A stretch of 64,000 bases of DNA from Panorpa germanica (GCA_963678705.1 OY783216.1:3534001-3598000), one strand, 5' to 3'. Counted from the stretch's first letter, positions 1 through 12,847 are shown. Numbers and translations are program-made. The notes: generated by a model from the letters alone, not told the origin.

Positions 1-173
1 CATACAAATATGGCCGACCATTTCTAGTGCTAAAACTACAATTCAAACTTTTAATTGCTAAATCTCCGTCAATATTTAGATATTTAATAGAAACGCCAAT
101 ACACATTTATTAACATCAATTTCAATCAACAATTGAAAAATCGACCACTAAGAAATGAGGACACAAGCCCATT
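1..173 (+). mobile_element. Family A non-autonomous TIR element, 3' part, cut by window edge
   Basis: This is the 3' portion of a dispersed element with copies near 12210, 23800, 34712, 43242, 45130, 48144 and 49459. It ends in the terminal motif aggacacaagcccatt, the reverse complement of the 5' terminus aatgggcttgtgtcct seen in full copies. It has no coding capacity. The superfamily is not determined. Confidence 0.85.
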
Positions 174-1085
174 ATAAATTATAAACCGTTTATAGAATTG
201 GTAGACGATATTATTTATTAACAAATATAAAGAATGTATATTGTATACAAGAATAGATGTAACTCTTTTGACTGTTATGTGGTGCATGCCTGGAGAACAG
301 GACGCTAAATATAACTTATATTTTTATATATGACTTAAATATTTAAAATATCATCTGATGTTAAATTCTATGAAATTTAGAGACAATAAAATGCGGTAGT
401 CTCCAGTCGACTCACCAATGGTCGAGGTCACAGGTTCGTGGGTTCACCCGTTCAAGACAGGTTTATAAGCTCCTGCAAAGCCTCGGGTCTAGAACAGTGT
501 CTTACTAGGGAAATGGTGTGAGTCACATTAACATGATAATTTAAAACGCCACAATAAAAAGTAAAAAAACACGTCACGATTAGCATGGTAACATATGTTA
601 AGTAGGCACGGAGCAAATAATAAAGAACCGATTTTATTTATAGCAGGAAAATGTTAGAATTAGACTATTGAATTAGAAATTAGAAATGAATTAAATTAGA
701 CTATGTGAGAAACCCAAATTTAAAAGTTTGAAGAAGTAGTGCTGTATTAACGTTTTCTCAAGAAAGCATTTTAATTTTTTGGTTTCATCCTTCTTACTTT
801 CCCAAATTACGTCAAACCTCTAATAAAGATTTTGTAAATTAATTAGTGAGAAATTTGGGTCGTTCTAATACTTTTTAGGTTCATATCGTTATAAACACAT
901 ATAATTTAGAGTAATTCATAAAAAAAGAGCCAATCCATAGTATTATCACTGGAATACTTTATTCGCTATTAACTGCTACGCGATGAAATAGATTGCGATA
1001 AATTATTTCAGCGATTAATAATATACTAGGCATGAACTAGATGCTAAAACCAGAGGCATACAAAATCAAGTATTGAATTTATAAG
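174..1085. other. AT-rich spacer, no gene seen
   Basis: No ORF of note and no repeat shared with the rest of the window was recognised. A slightly GC-richer patch at about 395-500 contains a motif loosely like a pol III B box, but it does not match the consensus well enough to call a SINE. Confidence 0.5.
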
Positions 1086-1428
1086 CAGAGGCGGCCTTAG
1101 GGAGTGACAAGCAAAGCAACCACCCGGGGCCTTGGTCGGCCTCGCATTCTCGTGCAACAACCCAAGTAGAAAAATTCATTACCATATATGTATTTGAATC
1201 TCGCACCCCGTTCTTTAGGAATCCCACTAGAATCACTGCGTATATCTTTTAAGACATTCATGTACCTTAGTTTATCATCATTAATATTTGTCATCTTTGT
1301 GCTTGTTAACTTTTATAAAACTTCCAATATAAAATTTTATTTCTCGTCAATTATCATCAAACATATTTACTTACAATTCACAAATTATACAAAGAACAAG
1401 TGCCTCGCAAAGATCTGCCACTCTGGGG
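1086..1428. mobile_element. Possible short hAT-like relic
   Basis: The left edge has a CAGAGGCGGCCTTAGGG-type end and a GGGGCC-rich subterminus, as in many hAT-derived MITEs. The right edge near 1428 reads inward as CAGAGTGGCAGATC. The ends match only partly and no 8-bp duplication is visible, so the boundaries are tentative. Small ORFs on both strands inside it do not look coding. Confidence 0.25.
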
Positions 1429-3385
1429 CCGAATAATCGAAAACGATTATTGCATAGACAAGAATGTTGAAGCAAATTAAGTTTAAAGAAATTGTCCACA
1501 ATGCAACACTTATTATTATTTGCAAAGTGGCTGTCATCCAGTTTTCTCATTGAGATGTATCAGTTAAAAAATGAACAAAGAGAGAAAAAAGGAATTGTCT
1601 CGAGCCTACTTAAAGTAAGACATCGAAAGGTACGTAACTTGAAATGAAGCAAGGTCGTCTTCTTTATGTGTACTAGCATAATCTTCGGGGGCGGTTAGAT
1701 GTCTTTGACTTCATATCCTTCTGAGGAAGTTTTAAAATAATGGAACCGTTAAAATTATGATTAAACTCTGACAAAGGCAGATTAAATTACACAAAAAGTG
1801 TTTTATTAATCTGTTGACACTCATAAATCACTATCCCGGATTTTGGATTATGTCGAGTGGTGCAAAAATTTAAAGCTGCTGCCATTTTTAATTATTGCTG
1901 TCAATAATTTCTTTATTTAATTATATTTTTTCAAAATGCAAAATAAAATCGAAGTACTTTTACTACTACTTTTACAAGTGACGTAAATGATCAAGCTGGC
2001 GATTTCTAACTTCTTTTTTCGTAAAAATATTATTTTACCATAACGATTAAAAATATTTCAGTTTTAAATGTTTTGTATATATCACAAGTGGCTGTAGCGC
2101 AGCTGTTGCGCATATCATGTCATCTGTTTTATAAACAAAACTTAACAGCGTCTCAAGTGACTGATATTTAATTAGTTCAAGAGCACATAAACAAAATATG
2201 TATAAAAATACATTGCACAAATTATTATTTGTTAAAACAATAAAAAAACATATTGAAACATTAAATTCTGCAATGCATTTGAGACGTGTTATTATGGTTG
2301 CTGTTCATAAATTTCAGGCGGAACAGGATATTTTATTGGCAGTATACTTTCAGTTTTTGACACGAACTTATATTATACAATTAAGTACATTTGAAAGCGG
2401 ATATTTGAGTAACAAGCACACACCTGCACCTTACGTAATGGCTACACTCAGTAAATTACTATCTATATGTAAAATTTCATTTCCTTGAGAAAAGATAAAA
2501 ACAATACACCTCACAAAATACCTAAAACTAAATCAGGAAATATGTTAGAGATATTGCGTATTTATTATTTATGAGCAACGGCACATAAATAACAATTATT
2601 ATAATTATATGGAAATAACAATGGAGTGATAGTGTTTATGTGAATATCATGCAACCAGAAGCAGTAGTTAGTAGTACGCAAGCTTAACCACGCGTGGCAA
2701 TTATAAATAAAAGTATCTCATAAACTTAAAAGTGAAATTTCATTTATTTTGTAATGCATTTTAAAATGTTACGTCAGTAGAAGTCATTAAACAGTAATAT
2801 TATTTAACGCACTTTTATTTTCACAATAAAAAAAAATAATTTGATGGTTACATTTTGAACGTCATTCCACATAAAAACAATTTTCTTTCCAATTAAAAGA
2901 ATCTATCAATAATAAAAATAACGTTTTGATATTTGAAAACACAGGGCACTAATATAAAATTGCAAATCGCTTTAAATTTTATTACACTGCTGCCATCTAT
3001 ATTTAACTGCAGAACCACGAAGTAATGTTTCGCCTTATTAGAAAACGGTTTTAATAAAATAAATTTCAAATTGCAATAAATATTGTCGTAAAATCATATT
3101 CTTGACAATCTTAAGAGTGATTTAAAATAAAATAATCAACGAACTGAATTTGACGTGAGTGTCAAGGAAAAAGTTCAAACGCAGCCAAAAATATGACCGT
3201 TACAAAGTAAGGTGGAGACATTAAAAACATATGGCTGTGCTACAGACACGTAACGACCGTGAAGTCCATCGGCCATGGCCAGTGTCAACGACGAGCTCGA
3301 CTAACATTTGTAATCAAGCGATGATTTAGTATAAAAATAAAATATTACTTTTTCAAAGTTTAGTTTTATTTAACAACACTTCGGA
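1429..3385. other. AT-rich spacer with one unrecognised 96-codon ORF
   Basis: An open frame on the plus strand at 2198-2488 encodes 96 residues, rich in Leu, Ile, Tyr and His, with no domain I recognise. It has no clear upstream or downstream gene context, and its length is within chance for 64 kb of AT-rich DNA. A CpG-containing patch lies at about 3190-3310 without an ORF. Nothing else is seen. Confidence 0.4.
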
Positions 3386-3560
3386 GTCAAATTGACATCA
3401 TATTGAAGATGCGTATGATTTTTTTGTCATGAAACAATTCAATTTGGTTTCACTCGTTCAAGGAAATGTCAGTGATATGAACTACAAATGGCAAAATCAC
3501 TACCGTACCAGTATTGAATGAAGTTGCAAACAAACCATTCAAGTGTAACAGAGACAGATA
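3386..3560 (+). repeat. Dispersed repeat F, copy 1
   Basis: Shares a block of about 47 bp with high identity with 30563-30609: a GTCA motif, then a stretch around gacatcatattgaagatgcg and a T-run ending in gtcat. Weaker similarity continues for roughly another 120 bp. The local minus-strand ORF at 3469-3690 is not preserved in the other copy, so it is not annotated as a gene. Confidence 0.45.
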
Positions 3561-4465
3561 TATCTTGTTTCTTTTTTTGTGATATAGTAAAGTAAATATT
3601 TTCAAATGTAAAAGAGACAACAACTATATCTCTATTTAACTGTATGGTGTTGGAAAGAGAAAGAATATTATTTTGAAAAGATTCTGACAATATCTGAAAT
3701 TTGAATAAACTAGCTATACCTATAATTCAAGAATAGAAGATGCATTAGATCTATCCTATCAAACGTATAAGAGAAGGAAGGAAAGCGGAAGGAAATGCAA
3801 GAAAGCCATGCAATGAACCCTACATATTTTATAGTTTTTATTCACAATATATATATATAAAACGTAGAAGATACCACAAACCCATAAAAACTATCTATAG
3901 CATGAGACTAAACTTAGCTTCCCAATGGTGGCTTATAAGTTTTATAAAGAACAAAAATAATAAATTAATGAAGTGGATAAACCATGAGCGTCATTATCCT
4001 TTGAGGTGTACTCATTTCATGGTTGAACAAATATTTACTCTCTTCAGAGTTATTTTTAATTACTTGTCTTAATTGACTGAGTTCCATAGAAAAGTTGGCT
4101 TACGTGGGCTAGCTATAGCTATGGTTATAGCTACAGGCTTACCGTCACAACACGTCAAAAATGATGAACTAGCGGTGACAGAATCGCAGCCAGATTAAAG
4201 AGCAAATGCATGTTACGAAAGCACAATACGTCAGAAGAAAATATCATTATTTTATGTTGACACTAGTTAGTTAGTTAGTTAGGTAGACCTTAGATACATG
4301 TAACTGTTTTAAGAGGAGACAAATTTATTTACAATTGAAAAGTCTAATATTGAATAGGAAAAGAAAGGATCGTTGCGTTAGACAATTATTCTCAAGAAAT
4401 CGAGAAGAACCTTACCAAAGTTTTAAGTTACATCTACAAAATCTGATTAAAAAAATTTAGGAGTA
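3561..4465. other. AT-rich spacer with TTAG microsatellite
   Basis: No gene recognised. A short (TTAG)n tract of about four to five units lies at 4265-4282. It is too short and of the wrong unit to suggest telomeric TTAGG DNA. Confidence 0.5.
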
Positions 4466-4958
4466 TATATTTATTTATTTGCCTTGACTTTTATTCGTCA
4501 TAGCCACCATCAAACATTTTTTTACATATTTCACATTTTATAATTCTATTTTACAAATTTCTAAATATTTAACTAATTCACTAATTAATTTTGAATCACT
4601 TAACACAAATTTAGTATTAACAGAAAAAGTTTTAATCACATCTAATATTTCACTATTGAATTTTGATCTTTCTAAACTATAATTTTTGCATTCAAATATA
4701 ATATGATTCAAAGTTCCTTCTTCACCACATTGACATCTATCGTCGGATTTAATATTAATTTTGTACAGGTGAGCTGGAGTTTTACAATGATTACTTTTGA
4801 TTCTGATTATAGTTGATATAATTTTGCGGGACTCATTTCTAACACATATTTTCTTACTTAAATTTGGATGAAACATATAATAATCTCTTCCTTTTAACTG
4901 ACTTTTGTTAATGAAATCTTGGTTTCTCAAATTGAAGTTTAATTTTTTGATTATATTA
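4466..4958 (-). pseudogene. Non-LTR retrotransposon, C-terminal fragment (lineage 1)
   Basis: An open frame at 4538-4930, continuing without stop to about 4955, encodes the extreme C-terminus of a non-LTR polyprotein. A segment like RIKSNHCKTPAHLYKI is followed by DDRCQCGEEGTLNHIIFEC. The CxC-x(8)-H-x(4)-C arrangement is the zinc knuckle at the end of jockey/R1-type ORF2 proteins. After the stop comes a short 3' UTR ending in an AAATA-type tail (4466-4490 on the plus strand reads as TTTAT repeats). No reverse transcriptase motifs are present, and a stop lies just upstream at about 4958, so this is a 5'-truncated, dead copy. The usual ORF2 is around 1000 residues and only about 130-140 remain. 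Assignment to non-LTR elements is confident; the clade is inferred. Confidence 0.75.
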
Positions 4959-5509
4959 AAAATTTCATATGATATGATTCTAGTATAGTAATAAGAAGAA
5001 GCTAACAGTTAATGAATTAACATAAGTAATAATACAATTTACTTAGTTTTAGAATGATAAAAATTAGATTTATGACTAAACGTATTTGTAGATAAGATTG
5101 AATAACTTTCTAAGAAAACCGCCGTGGCGCCACTATCTCATCAAATGTAAATACCATAAGTAGCTACTTACATTTCATATACTATGGCTTGTACAGACTG
5201 GTGCGACATAAACATGCGACATAAAACATTTGTTGTAATAACTTTTACAATACATCCACACTAGTACGACATACAATTTAATACTTCGGAACCTTTGATA
5301 TTTCGAACGACTTCAGATTTATATATTCTAGTATTTCAGGGCAGTCGTAAATTAAATTAGAGCACTCATTCCTTCCTCACTTTCTTCCCTAGTACTATTT
5401 ACCAACCCTTATTACTGTTAAACAAGAAGAGTGCAAAAGAGATGCAGAATTAAACGTTAAAAATAAATAAGATTACTTCTCAACTTATTGACATCACAGG
5501 AATATTACG
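4959..5509. other. AT-rich spacer, nothing recognised
   Basis: No convincing ORF, inverted repeat or shared repeat was found. Confidence 0.4.
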
Positions 5510-5663
5510 CAGTAAAATAAAATTCAAACTTTAAATAGATATATATCCGTCAATTTTTAGATATTTAATAAAATAAAAACGTAAATATACGTTAATTATT
5601 ACCCTATATTTCAATTAAAAATTAAAAAGTCGACCTCTAAAAATCAGTTAACAACCCAATTGG
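5510..5663 (+). mobile_element. Family A, old diverged 3' fragment
   Basis: The order of short blocks matches the 3' third of family A: attcaaactt, ccgtcaat-tttagatatttaataaaat, a cgtaaatac stretch, tttcaat, aaaaagtcgacc, aaaaat. Many substitutions separate it from the other copies and the terminal 16 bp are lost. It is probably an older insertion than the other family A copies. Confidence 0.6.
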
Positions 5664-6599
5664 TGTTACCCCAGATTTTCTAAGTTGAATAAATAACGCA
5701 ATTAATATCATTTAAATATAAATATCAGAAAAAAGCACTAAAATAGAAAGTCTCTTGTTAGATAATTTTCATAATATCACAAAAACACAACATTTGGTAA
5801 CGGATACTCTTTATTTATGCAGCCAGATTATGAGATTCTTCCGCTATTTCATTGGCGCATGAGTTGAGACTTCACCTGTATGCTACACACTTGTATTAGA
5901 TCACCATAAGTGCGAAAGAGACAGCACATCGCGGACTGATTAATTGTCCCGAAAACTATTTTCAGATAAGTTGAAGGCCAGGATGTCTAATTTTAGTTCC
6001 CAAAGCCAGCGCGCGCGAAAATTATACATCTTAAACGTAGATTTGAATAGAAAATAGAATGAAAACTAAATGATATGTGTAATTATAAAAAAATAAAAAG
6101 AAGTATTAAAAAGAAGAAATAAGTCTTAGATTTTTAAGAAGTGAATGAACTTTTCGGCAGGACTTATTTGCAGCACCTGTCTAAATAGCTTACGCGTATG
6201 TTTTGGAAATCAGACGTTGAATAAAATAAACAGAAGACTTGTTCTTAAAAGAAAAAAACATGTATCTTTAGTCTTCAACTCTATAAAATTATCTATAGAG
6301 TAGTTTAGTAGAGTAGAATTATTCTAGCATAAGAAAGGTCATTTATTTTCACCGGACCAGGAGTAAGTCATAGAGATGAATTTATTTCCATGACCAACTT
6401 CTGGAGGGGTGTCTTTCCCTTTATATTATCATTTCCTCTTCCATTATATACAAGTAAGCACAACAATAGTCTTTGAAACTTACCACTTTAGCTGTCGAAG
6501 AAAGAAAGTTCCTTCGTTCGATTACTAAAAAAATAAAGGTCTAAATTGGTGCATTAGGATTTTAATGAATTTGTTTTTAGCCAAACCGATAAATACTGA
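5664..6599. other. AT-rich spacer, nothing recognised
   Basis: No ORF, shared repeat or structural element was identified in this interval. Confidence 0.4.
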
Positions 6600-7220
6600 T
6601 CTATGGACAGTGGCGTAGCTAGGTAACCAAGGGCCCCGGTACAAAAAAAAAAAAAATCTGGGCCCCTAACTAAACTGTTTAGGTTTTTCAAGTCAAATAT
6701 AAATATATATAAATATATAAATACTTTAAAGGTACAAAGCTATTAGTTTATCATCAGCTCTTTATCGTGCACTGCATGGCACAGCAAAACTACTTACTAC
6801 ATGTATGTGTATTGCGCTCTAAGACTCTAAGTACAATCCTGCAGCTACTTTTGTTTCAGCTTAATCTCAACATAAACAACTCTAGAATGCGTACCTCTGC
6901 CTGAGAGAATTACGTAATAGACTTAGACCCTTGCCTGGTCCATGCTTCCTCCCTCCCTCATGTTCAGTGATAAATTTGTACACAAGTGAGTATGAAATAC
7001 ACTCTCAATAAAAAAAAATCATTCCTATTTAGAATTTTTGTTATTGTTTATGTTTTTGTTATAAATGTTTTGTAAGCATTGTCGGGAATAACTATTTACT
7101 AATACTCTTAGTTATACTTCACTGTGAAACCGTTAAAATATAAATATAAGTTATAAAAGTCCGAGTGCCCCGGTGCAATGCACCGACTCGCCCATACCTA
7201 GCTACGCCAGTGTCTATGGA
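6600..7220. mobile_element. hAT-superfamily MITE with perfect 8-bp target duplication
   Basis: The element spans 6608-7212 (605 bp). Its 5' end is CAGTGGCGTAGCTAGGTA, and the 3' end reads inward as CACTGGCGTAGCTAGGTA, a 17/18 match. It is flanked on both sides by the direct repeat TCTATGGA (6600-6607 and 7213-7220). Terminal CA/CAGTG ends with an 8-bp duplication are diagnostic of the hAT superfamily. Subterminal GGGCCCC-rich blocks are present on both sides. It holds no transposase ORF, so it is non-autonomous. The intact duplication suggests a relatively recent insertion. Confidence 0.92.
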
Positions 7221-7827
7221 TGAATGTATATCAGCAGAATTCAATTAGCTGATGCTCTTCCATGTTTCCATGAACTACAACATATGCCTAATAAGGCTAG
7301 CACATAATTTGATGTTTTCTAAGCTTCATCAAGTTTTGGCACATTTTCATTTTAATTTTCTGTCTACGTTTTCTGTTTACGTTAGAACACATATTTACGT
7401 GTTTATTCTAATTTAAAGTATCGTTATAAATTATATAAAAATGTTGGTAAGTGGGATTCGCCTCCCATCGACCCAACCTGCCATTATGTCTTCTCCTACC
7501 CGCGCCCACCTGACCCGATTTTTTTTTTGTTGTTTATTCACCAATTTTTAAATGTTTGTTACATATTTAGACTATTCCACTCATGAATAATTCCATTTGT
7601 ATAATTACATCTATTTTTGTAATTCTAAATAATTTTGTGATGAGTAGTTTTTTATTTTATGTAATGAGGAATTAAGTAATTTAGCGAATTAGTTTTTTAA
7701 TGTTTTAATTAGAGTAGCAGTGTTGTAGTAATAATTAATTAACAGCATCTGTTTTAATTACATCATCTTAACGTTTTCAAGAATTATTTGGACTTTATCA
7801 GATGTATTAAAGGATAATAAACTAACA
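7221..7827. other. AT-rich spacer
   Basis: No gene or shared repeat recognised. A modest C-rich patch at about 7460-7520 has no ORF. Confidence 0.4.
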
Positions 7828-8545
7828 TTTTCACCTCCGGTTTTAGTTTCAGTTATATTTTTTAGTTGCAAGAATTCGGCAACTTGCGTAAGTTTTAGTT
7901 TTAATTTATATTTTAGTTTTAGAACGATGCATACTCAGTGGCGAATTTAAAATTAGTTAAGTCCCCAAGCGCATACTACATTATTATATAACCCTCGCTT
8001 GATCCTAAATGAAATCATGATTCTCGTCTTATTTTAAGTCTGAACTGTGTGAACCTCATTTAAACCTGAGATGAACAAAAAGTTATGAATACGAAATAAT
8101 GAGTTAGCGAGAGATAGATAGATGCAATAATGAGTTAGATAGAGATAGGTAGTGTTTTATTCGTAGTTTATAATATTTCCCTTCACTTGGTATTTAGATT
8201 TCGTTGTATAAAGATATATGGTTGAGTGCTAAATAATAAATTAAAGACATGTTTTATTTTACCTACTTAACTAATATTTATAAAAGCAAGAATTGTAGAA
8301 ATCGATGGTAAGTACATATATCGTATTTTATTCTTTTTATATCATGAATATTTTTTGTGATCTATTTTATCGATCGAGTTAATAATCTACAATTTGTCGT
8401 AAGTAAAGCTTGTGATAAATAAAGAAATAATTTTATTAAATAAAATATATAACTAGTGTACATCGTACTGAAAATAAAACTTAAAACTAAGACTAAAACA
8501 AACATAAAAGTAAAACTAAAACTGAAGTAGGTGGAAATAACTTAC
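7828..8545. mobile_element. Candidate TIR element with GTTTTAGTTTTA-rich ends
   Basis: The left edge (about 7830) reads ttttcacctccggttttagt. The right edge read inward (about 8545) is tttccacctacttcagtttt, followed on both sides by tandem GTTTTA-type repeats (7843-7925 and 8460-8535). This gives inverted termini of about 30 bp with several mismatches. No transposase ORF is present. Boundaries and superfamily are uncertain. Confidence 0.4.
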
Positions 8546-8994
8546 TAAAGTTAAAAGTTATGCTGCATTTAATCTCTTTCAGAGGTGAATGTATGTATCT
8601 CTTAAATCATTTGGTTCTTTTGGCGCTTGTCGGAATCCAAAATAGATTCCGCGAGTCAGAAATAACTTGGCTGCAAATAGTCCTCCTCCTGTACAAAAAA
8701 CGTAACATCACAGCGTCAGGAGCCGCGGGACGTGAGGGGAAAAGTCAGGAGGTTGCCCGAGGTAGTTACCTTCAGAATCTCGATTATTTATTCATGCAAA
8801 TACTTGTGTTTGTCACAAAGTTATTTAATATTAAGGCAGTTCCAACGGGAAACTATTTTTCGATATGTTCTTAAAGAATTTTGCTTCTAAAACTTTCTTC
8901 TTTCTGTTATAAACAAAAATATCTCCCGATGGAATTTGAAAAAAATTTAAGACAGTAAAGAAAAATGTTTTTAAAAAAAATTAAGAACAAAAAA
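8546..8994. other. Unrecognised 104-codon ORF in spacer
   Basis: A plus-strand ORF at 8560-8874 encodes 104 residues, Leu-rich at the start with a basic middle. The patch at 8690-8780 is more GC-rich than its surroundings. I see no domain, splice sites or homologous copy in the window. It may be a chance ORF or an unrecognised repeat. Confidence 0.3.
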
Positions 8995-9435
8995 TAAAGT
9001 GCTTTAATTTAATTTAAGTCAATCACAGTACCATTTTTAATTTAATTAATTTTTTAAGTTTTCCTAGTTTTTTTAGAACCTTACAAGGTCCAATGTTTTA
9101 AATTAAAAATATTAAATTAAGTACAACTGTTTTATATTATAACCTCTAAAATGTGACAATCTGTTAAAATGCAGTAGGATTTACTTTTAAAAGAAGTTTA
9201 ATGTCAGTTTTTGAAAAATATAGAAGTGAAAACAATTTCTATTACTAATTGTTATTAAAAATAGCAATTTGAATTATTTCACGTACAATTTTGTCCAACT
9301 GTCAAAATTGATATTACTAACGATACATACGCACCAACTAAATTAACTAAACTTAAATTAAAACACAAATTTGAAAAGGAATGCTTCACGAGAACTTGAA
9401 ATCTAGATTACAATTTTAAATAAAAATAGTAACTT
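8995..9435 (+). mobile_element. Family B element, copy lacking its termini
   Basis: Internal blocks match the copies at 29027, 46594, 54214 and 63866. These include a tttttagaacctt block, ctgttaaaatgcagtaggat, a caatttctattactaattgt-type block, and gcaccaactaaattaact. The conserved ends with cattcccactcactgtttt are missing here, so it is a truncated or eroded copy. It is non-coding. The orientation is called plus to match 46594-47097. Confidence 0.8.
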
Positions 9436-11423
9436 AACACTTCTTCATATTCGAGATGTAATATGAATAATTTAAAATATAATTATTTTTTAATAGTAAC
9501 ATGTCCTATAATGGTCAATGGTGATCCGACAACGCTGCGCGCAAAATTATATTGAGTGAAATAAAAATATTACATACATTTTTAACATTTTAACATTGTA
9601 ACATTTGGGAAAATATATTTTTATATTTTGTAACTGGTTATTATTTGTCTGTTTTACTAGGAGATAGTAAGATGACTATAAAGACACTCTGGTAATAATT
9701 CATAAACTGTAAGTGTCTAAAGCGATGAAATGTTACATCTAATACATTATCATAAACAAATAATCTTATGTATTATACTCAAAGTGTTTGCCAGGAAACA
9801 TTTTATAAATTCTAAGAAAGACGCTTTCGTTCCCAAGCTTAGCTCACTGTGTGGTGGAAAACCACTAGGGAGTTAACCGCATCTGTTGATGTTTCAACCT
9901 CCTGGTGTCGTTGACTAGACTATAAACCTTAATGGATTAAATTGGCTTTCGTGTTATTTGGGTGTAGCATCAATTTAAGACAGTTCTTTTATTTTGTTGG
10001 CATTTCCTGAAAAACAGAAAATTGGAAAATATGTGATGAACATTTTAAGAAGTAGAAGAAACACAGCAAACGCTTTAAAAAGGTTAAAGACGTTTATCTT
10101 AAAACCGTTTTCTTAAGGCTATCTTCCATTCTCTACGAATCATACAATCTGTGATTCTTATTAACCATTTTAGCTGCAGTTTAATCATCTTATATGTTTG
10201 GTAGAGAATTTTGTATGGTAGCTCAAAACGGCTCCGTCAATGTTTTTGAAAATTTCCTATTTCGTAGAGAAAAAAATTCTAAGACTTTTAGCGTCCCCGG
10301 ATTTTCCACTGAATTTCCTGGAAACCCGAAATTTTGAAAAAACTGGAAAAAAGTGAGCTTTTTTTTTTGCTGTATTACTTTTAATTCGTAAAAGATAGAA
10401 AGTTGAAATTTTGCATGTGTATTAAGGTATTCAATGTTGACATTTCTCAAAAATTAGAAATTACGGCCCAGTAAGGAACTTTGGAGAAAGTTCATATTCT
10501 GGTTTCTAGAATAATTAAGTACATTATTGATAAAAAAAAATTCAAAATTTTATTTGGGGGCACGGAAGCAGTATTTGCCGAGAGTAAAAATTGTGCTAGA
10601 AAGTTGAAATTTTGTATATAGGCTAACCTTGGTAAGTTATTTAAGAATCTAAAAAAAAAGTCCCAAATTTTGAATAAAAGTTGGTCAAATAACGCATAAA
10701 TTGAAAATATTTTTTATTTTGATAAAATAAAATATTTTTTTAGTCAATTTATATGTGTGCGAGTTTATTATTTGAATTTAAAATTAGAGTTAAATAAGAA
10801 ATGTAATTACGAATTATTTTATTGGATTCAAATGATACACGCCCCATACAATCTCATCACAACTCTAGTGTTGATTGTAATGTTAATTAATAAGAAAGAG
10901 ATTATACATGTAATTTAAAAAGACCGCGTATTTTTCGTATATTGGTACTCCACTTCAGTAGTATCAATTTTCAAACAAATATTTTAAAGGAAGTAATACT
11001 ACATAACGTAAAAAACATATGATTGGTAAGCTTCAATTTAATTTACTACTGACTATTGTCTTAGCACCAAATTAGCACTCAGTATTAAGTTAATGTAATT
11101 CTTAATACACATACAGTATATATGTATATGTATATACACATGCAAATTTGTACAGGAATAATAAATTATTGCTGTTAAATATTGTGTTCACGGACTGACA
11201 GTTGTACAACACGCGAAACGTTGTTTGGAAGTATGGCTTAGAAGTAGTTTATGGGTTGCACTCACCATGATTAGATAATGCCAACAGCTTCTTATTACTT
11301 AATACTTAAAAGTATAAACAGAAGCAGAAAAACCGTCAAAACAATGGTATAGCTATAAATAGAGGACGGAGGACTGAAGACTAGTCGTACCGCGGAGTCC
11401 AAGGAGAGGCTCTGATTAAGAAG
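9436..11423. other. AT-rich spacer, no gene recognised
   Basis: No gene is visible. The motif agaaagttgaaattttg occurs twice (about 10397 and 10598), close to a CCCCGGATTTTCC patch at 10293-10320. This suggests part of an undefined repeat. A short GC-balanced stretch at 9840-9925 has no ORF. Confidence 0.35.
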
Positions 11424-12058
11424 AACGTACCGTCAATACTAAAAGCTTATCTCTCGGTAATACGAAATGCAAAATACGAAGTACATGAGGGACGAGCAAA
11501 TATTGGGACTGTACCTTTGAAAATGAATTTTTCAATTCCCTATTAAACTGCTATTTGCTAGTTAAAATGATTTTTTTATGCATATAATAGTTTAATAAAT
11601 TAAAAATTACCTATAATTAATATCAAATTTATATTAATTCAATTTAAATACAAATTAAATATTTTGAAAAAGGAATAACAAATTTTGCAACGCTGTAAAT
11701 TTACGTGTGTTGACGCATGCGTCATTTGGTTCTTTGGCCAATAAATTGTTATATTTTATATAACATTTATTCCGATTTTGAATTTCCCGCTCAAATTGGC
11801 ATTTGCAACGTTGCCGACTTACAACCCACATTTACTGTTTCTTAAAGGTTTTATTTAAATATTTTCGTAAATAGGTATCCTTTTGATAATTTTATTTTTG
11901 CAATAGTTACAGAAAAGATTATTTTATATACACCTAGTTTTTGAAAGCCGTGCCACCATTTCTTTATAGTTAGAAGTTATATTATGTGGTAAAATTGAGC
12001 TAAAAATTATAATTTGTATGGAAAATGACTATTTTTAATCATGTATAAAAAGAAAACG
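11424..12058 (+). mobile_element. Family C (TTAA type), truncated at both termini
   Basis: Colinear with 35982-36742 from the acgtaccgtcaatactaaaag block through to the aaaaagaaaac block, but without the terminal GGAGGTACAGG on either side. The mirror-oriented copy is 13626-14386. There is no coding capacity. Confidence 0.85.
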
Positions 12059-12174
12059 CAGGGATGTATGTTCGTTATTATAGCACCCAGACCTTTGTCA
12101 TTTTAGTAAAACTTAAATGTTGGCAATAAATAGTGTATTATGCAGTTAAGAACGTACGCATACTAAATATAAAA

Positions 12175-12208
12175 TCATCGTGACGATGTTTTTTTAACGT
12201 CACAGTAT
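12175..12208 (+). repeat. Direct repeat flanking family A, left copy
   Basis: A ~33-bp block containing atcgtgacgatg, a T-run and cgtcac sits immediately left of the family A insertion and recurs immediately right of it at 12848-12882. It is far longer than any normal target duplication. Confidence 0.6.
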
Positions 12209-12209
12209 A

Positions 12210-12847
12210 AATGGGCTTGTGTCCTATGTCTTAATTTCTACAAAAGTGTACTATATATTGATAAAGTGGGTTACTAGAACCTCAAATGTTCAATTAATTT
12301 TTAATAACTCCTTGTATGTTAGGAGATATTAACAATTAAAAAAGTCATTTTGTCTCTTTAATTATTAAAGGGATTCAACGTTGTACAAACTCCAAATGCA
12401 TGTGACATCACAATCCTTGTGTAAGGTTACCAACCTTACAGATCATAAATCTCTGCTATATGTATTTATATATCAAAATATCAAATATTATTTACTGCTA
12501 TTTCAAGAAACAATAAAATTTCAATATTATGTCTGCCTTAACAGGGTTAAATAAAATAAAAACTTATTATTCTTTGACTTGACTGGATTGTTTGAGTACC
12601 AATAGCTACAAAACATTACCACAACACTGACCTACTCAACAAATAACTGACGTTAAAATGCATTTCATGTCATACAAATATGGCCGACCATTTCTAGCGC
12701 TAAAACTACAATTCAAACTTTTAATTGCTATATCTCTGTCAATATTTAGATATTTAATAAAATAGACACGCCAATACACATTTATTAACATCAATTTCAA
12801 TCAACAATTGAAAAATCGACCACTAAAAAATGAGGACAAAGCCCATT
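12210..12847 (+). mobile_element. Family A non-autonomous TIR element, full-length
   Basis: Full-length copy of 638 bp. It begins aatgggcttgtgtcct and ends with a slightly mutated inverse (aggacaaagcccatt). The TIRs are only about 16 bp. The interior includes cctctttaattattaaaggg-like blocks, caccttaca-type blocks and a pyrimidine-rich centre, and no ORF. Size and ends match 48144-48781. A target duplication cannot be fixed because the ends merge with AT-rich flanks. The superfamily is unassigned. Confidence 0.9.

Noticed and set aside
395..500. tRNA or SINE promoter
   Set aside because: The B-box-like part does not fit GWTCRANNC, and no cloverleaf or second copy was seen.
2198..2488. 96-codon ORF as a gene
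   Set aside because: No domain, splice context or copy; length is within chance for 64 kb of AT-rich DNA.
4265..4282. TTAG repeat as telomeric DNA
   Set aside because: Only a few units, and not the insect telomere unit TTAGG.
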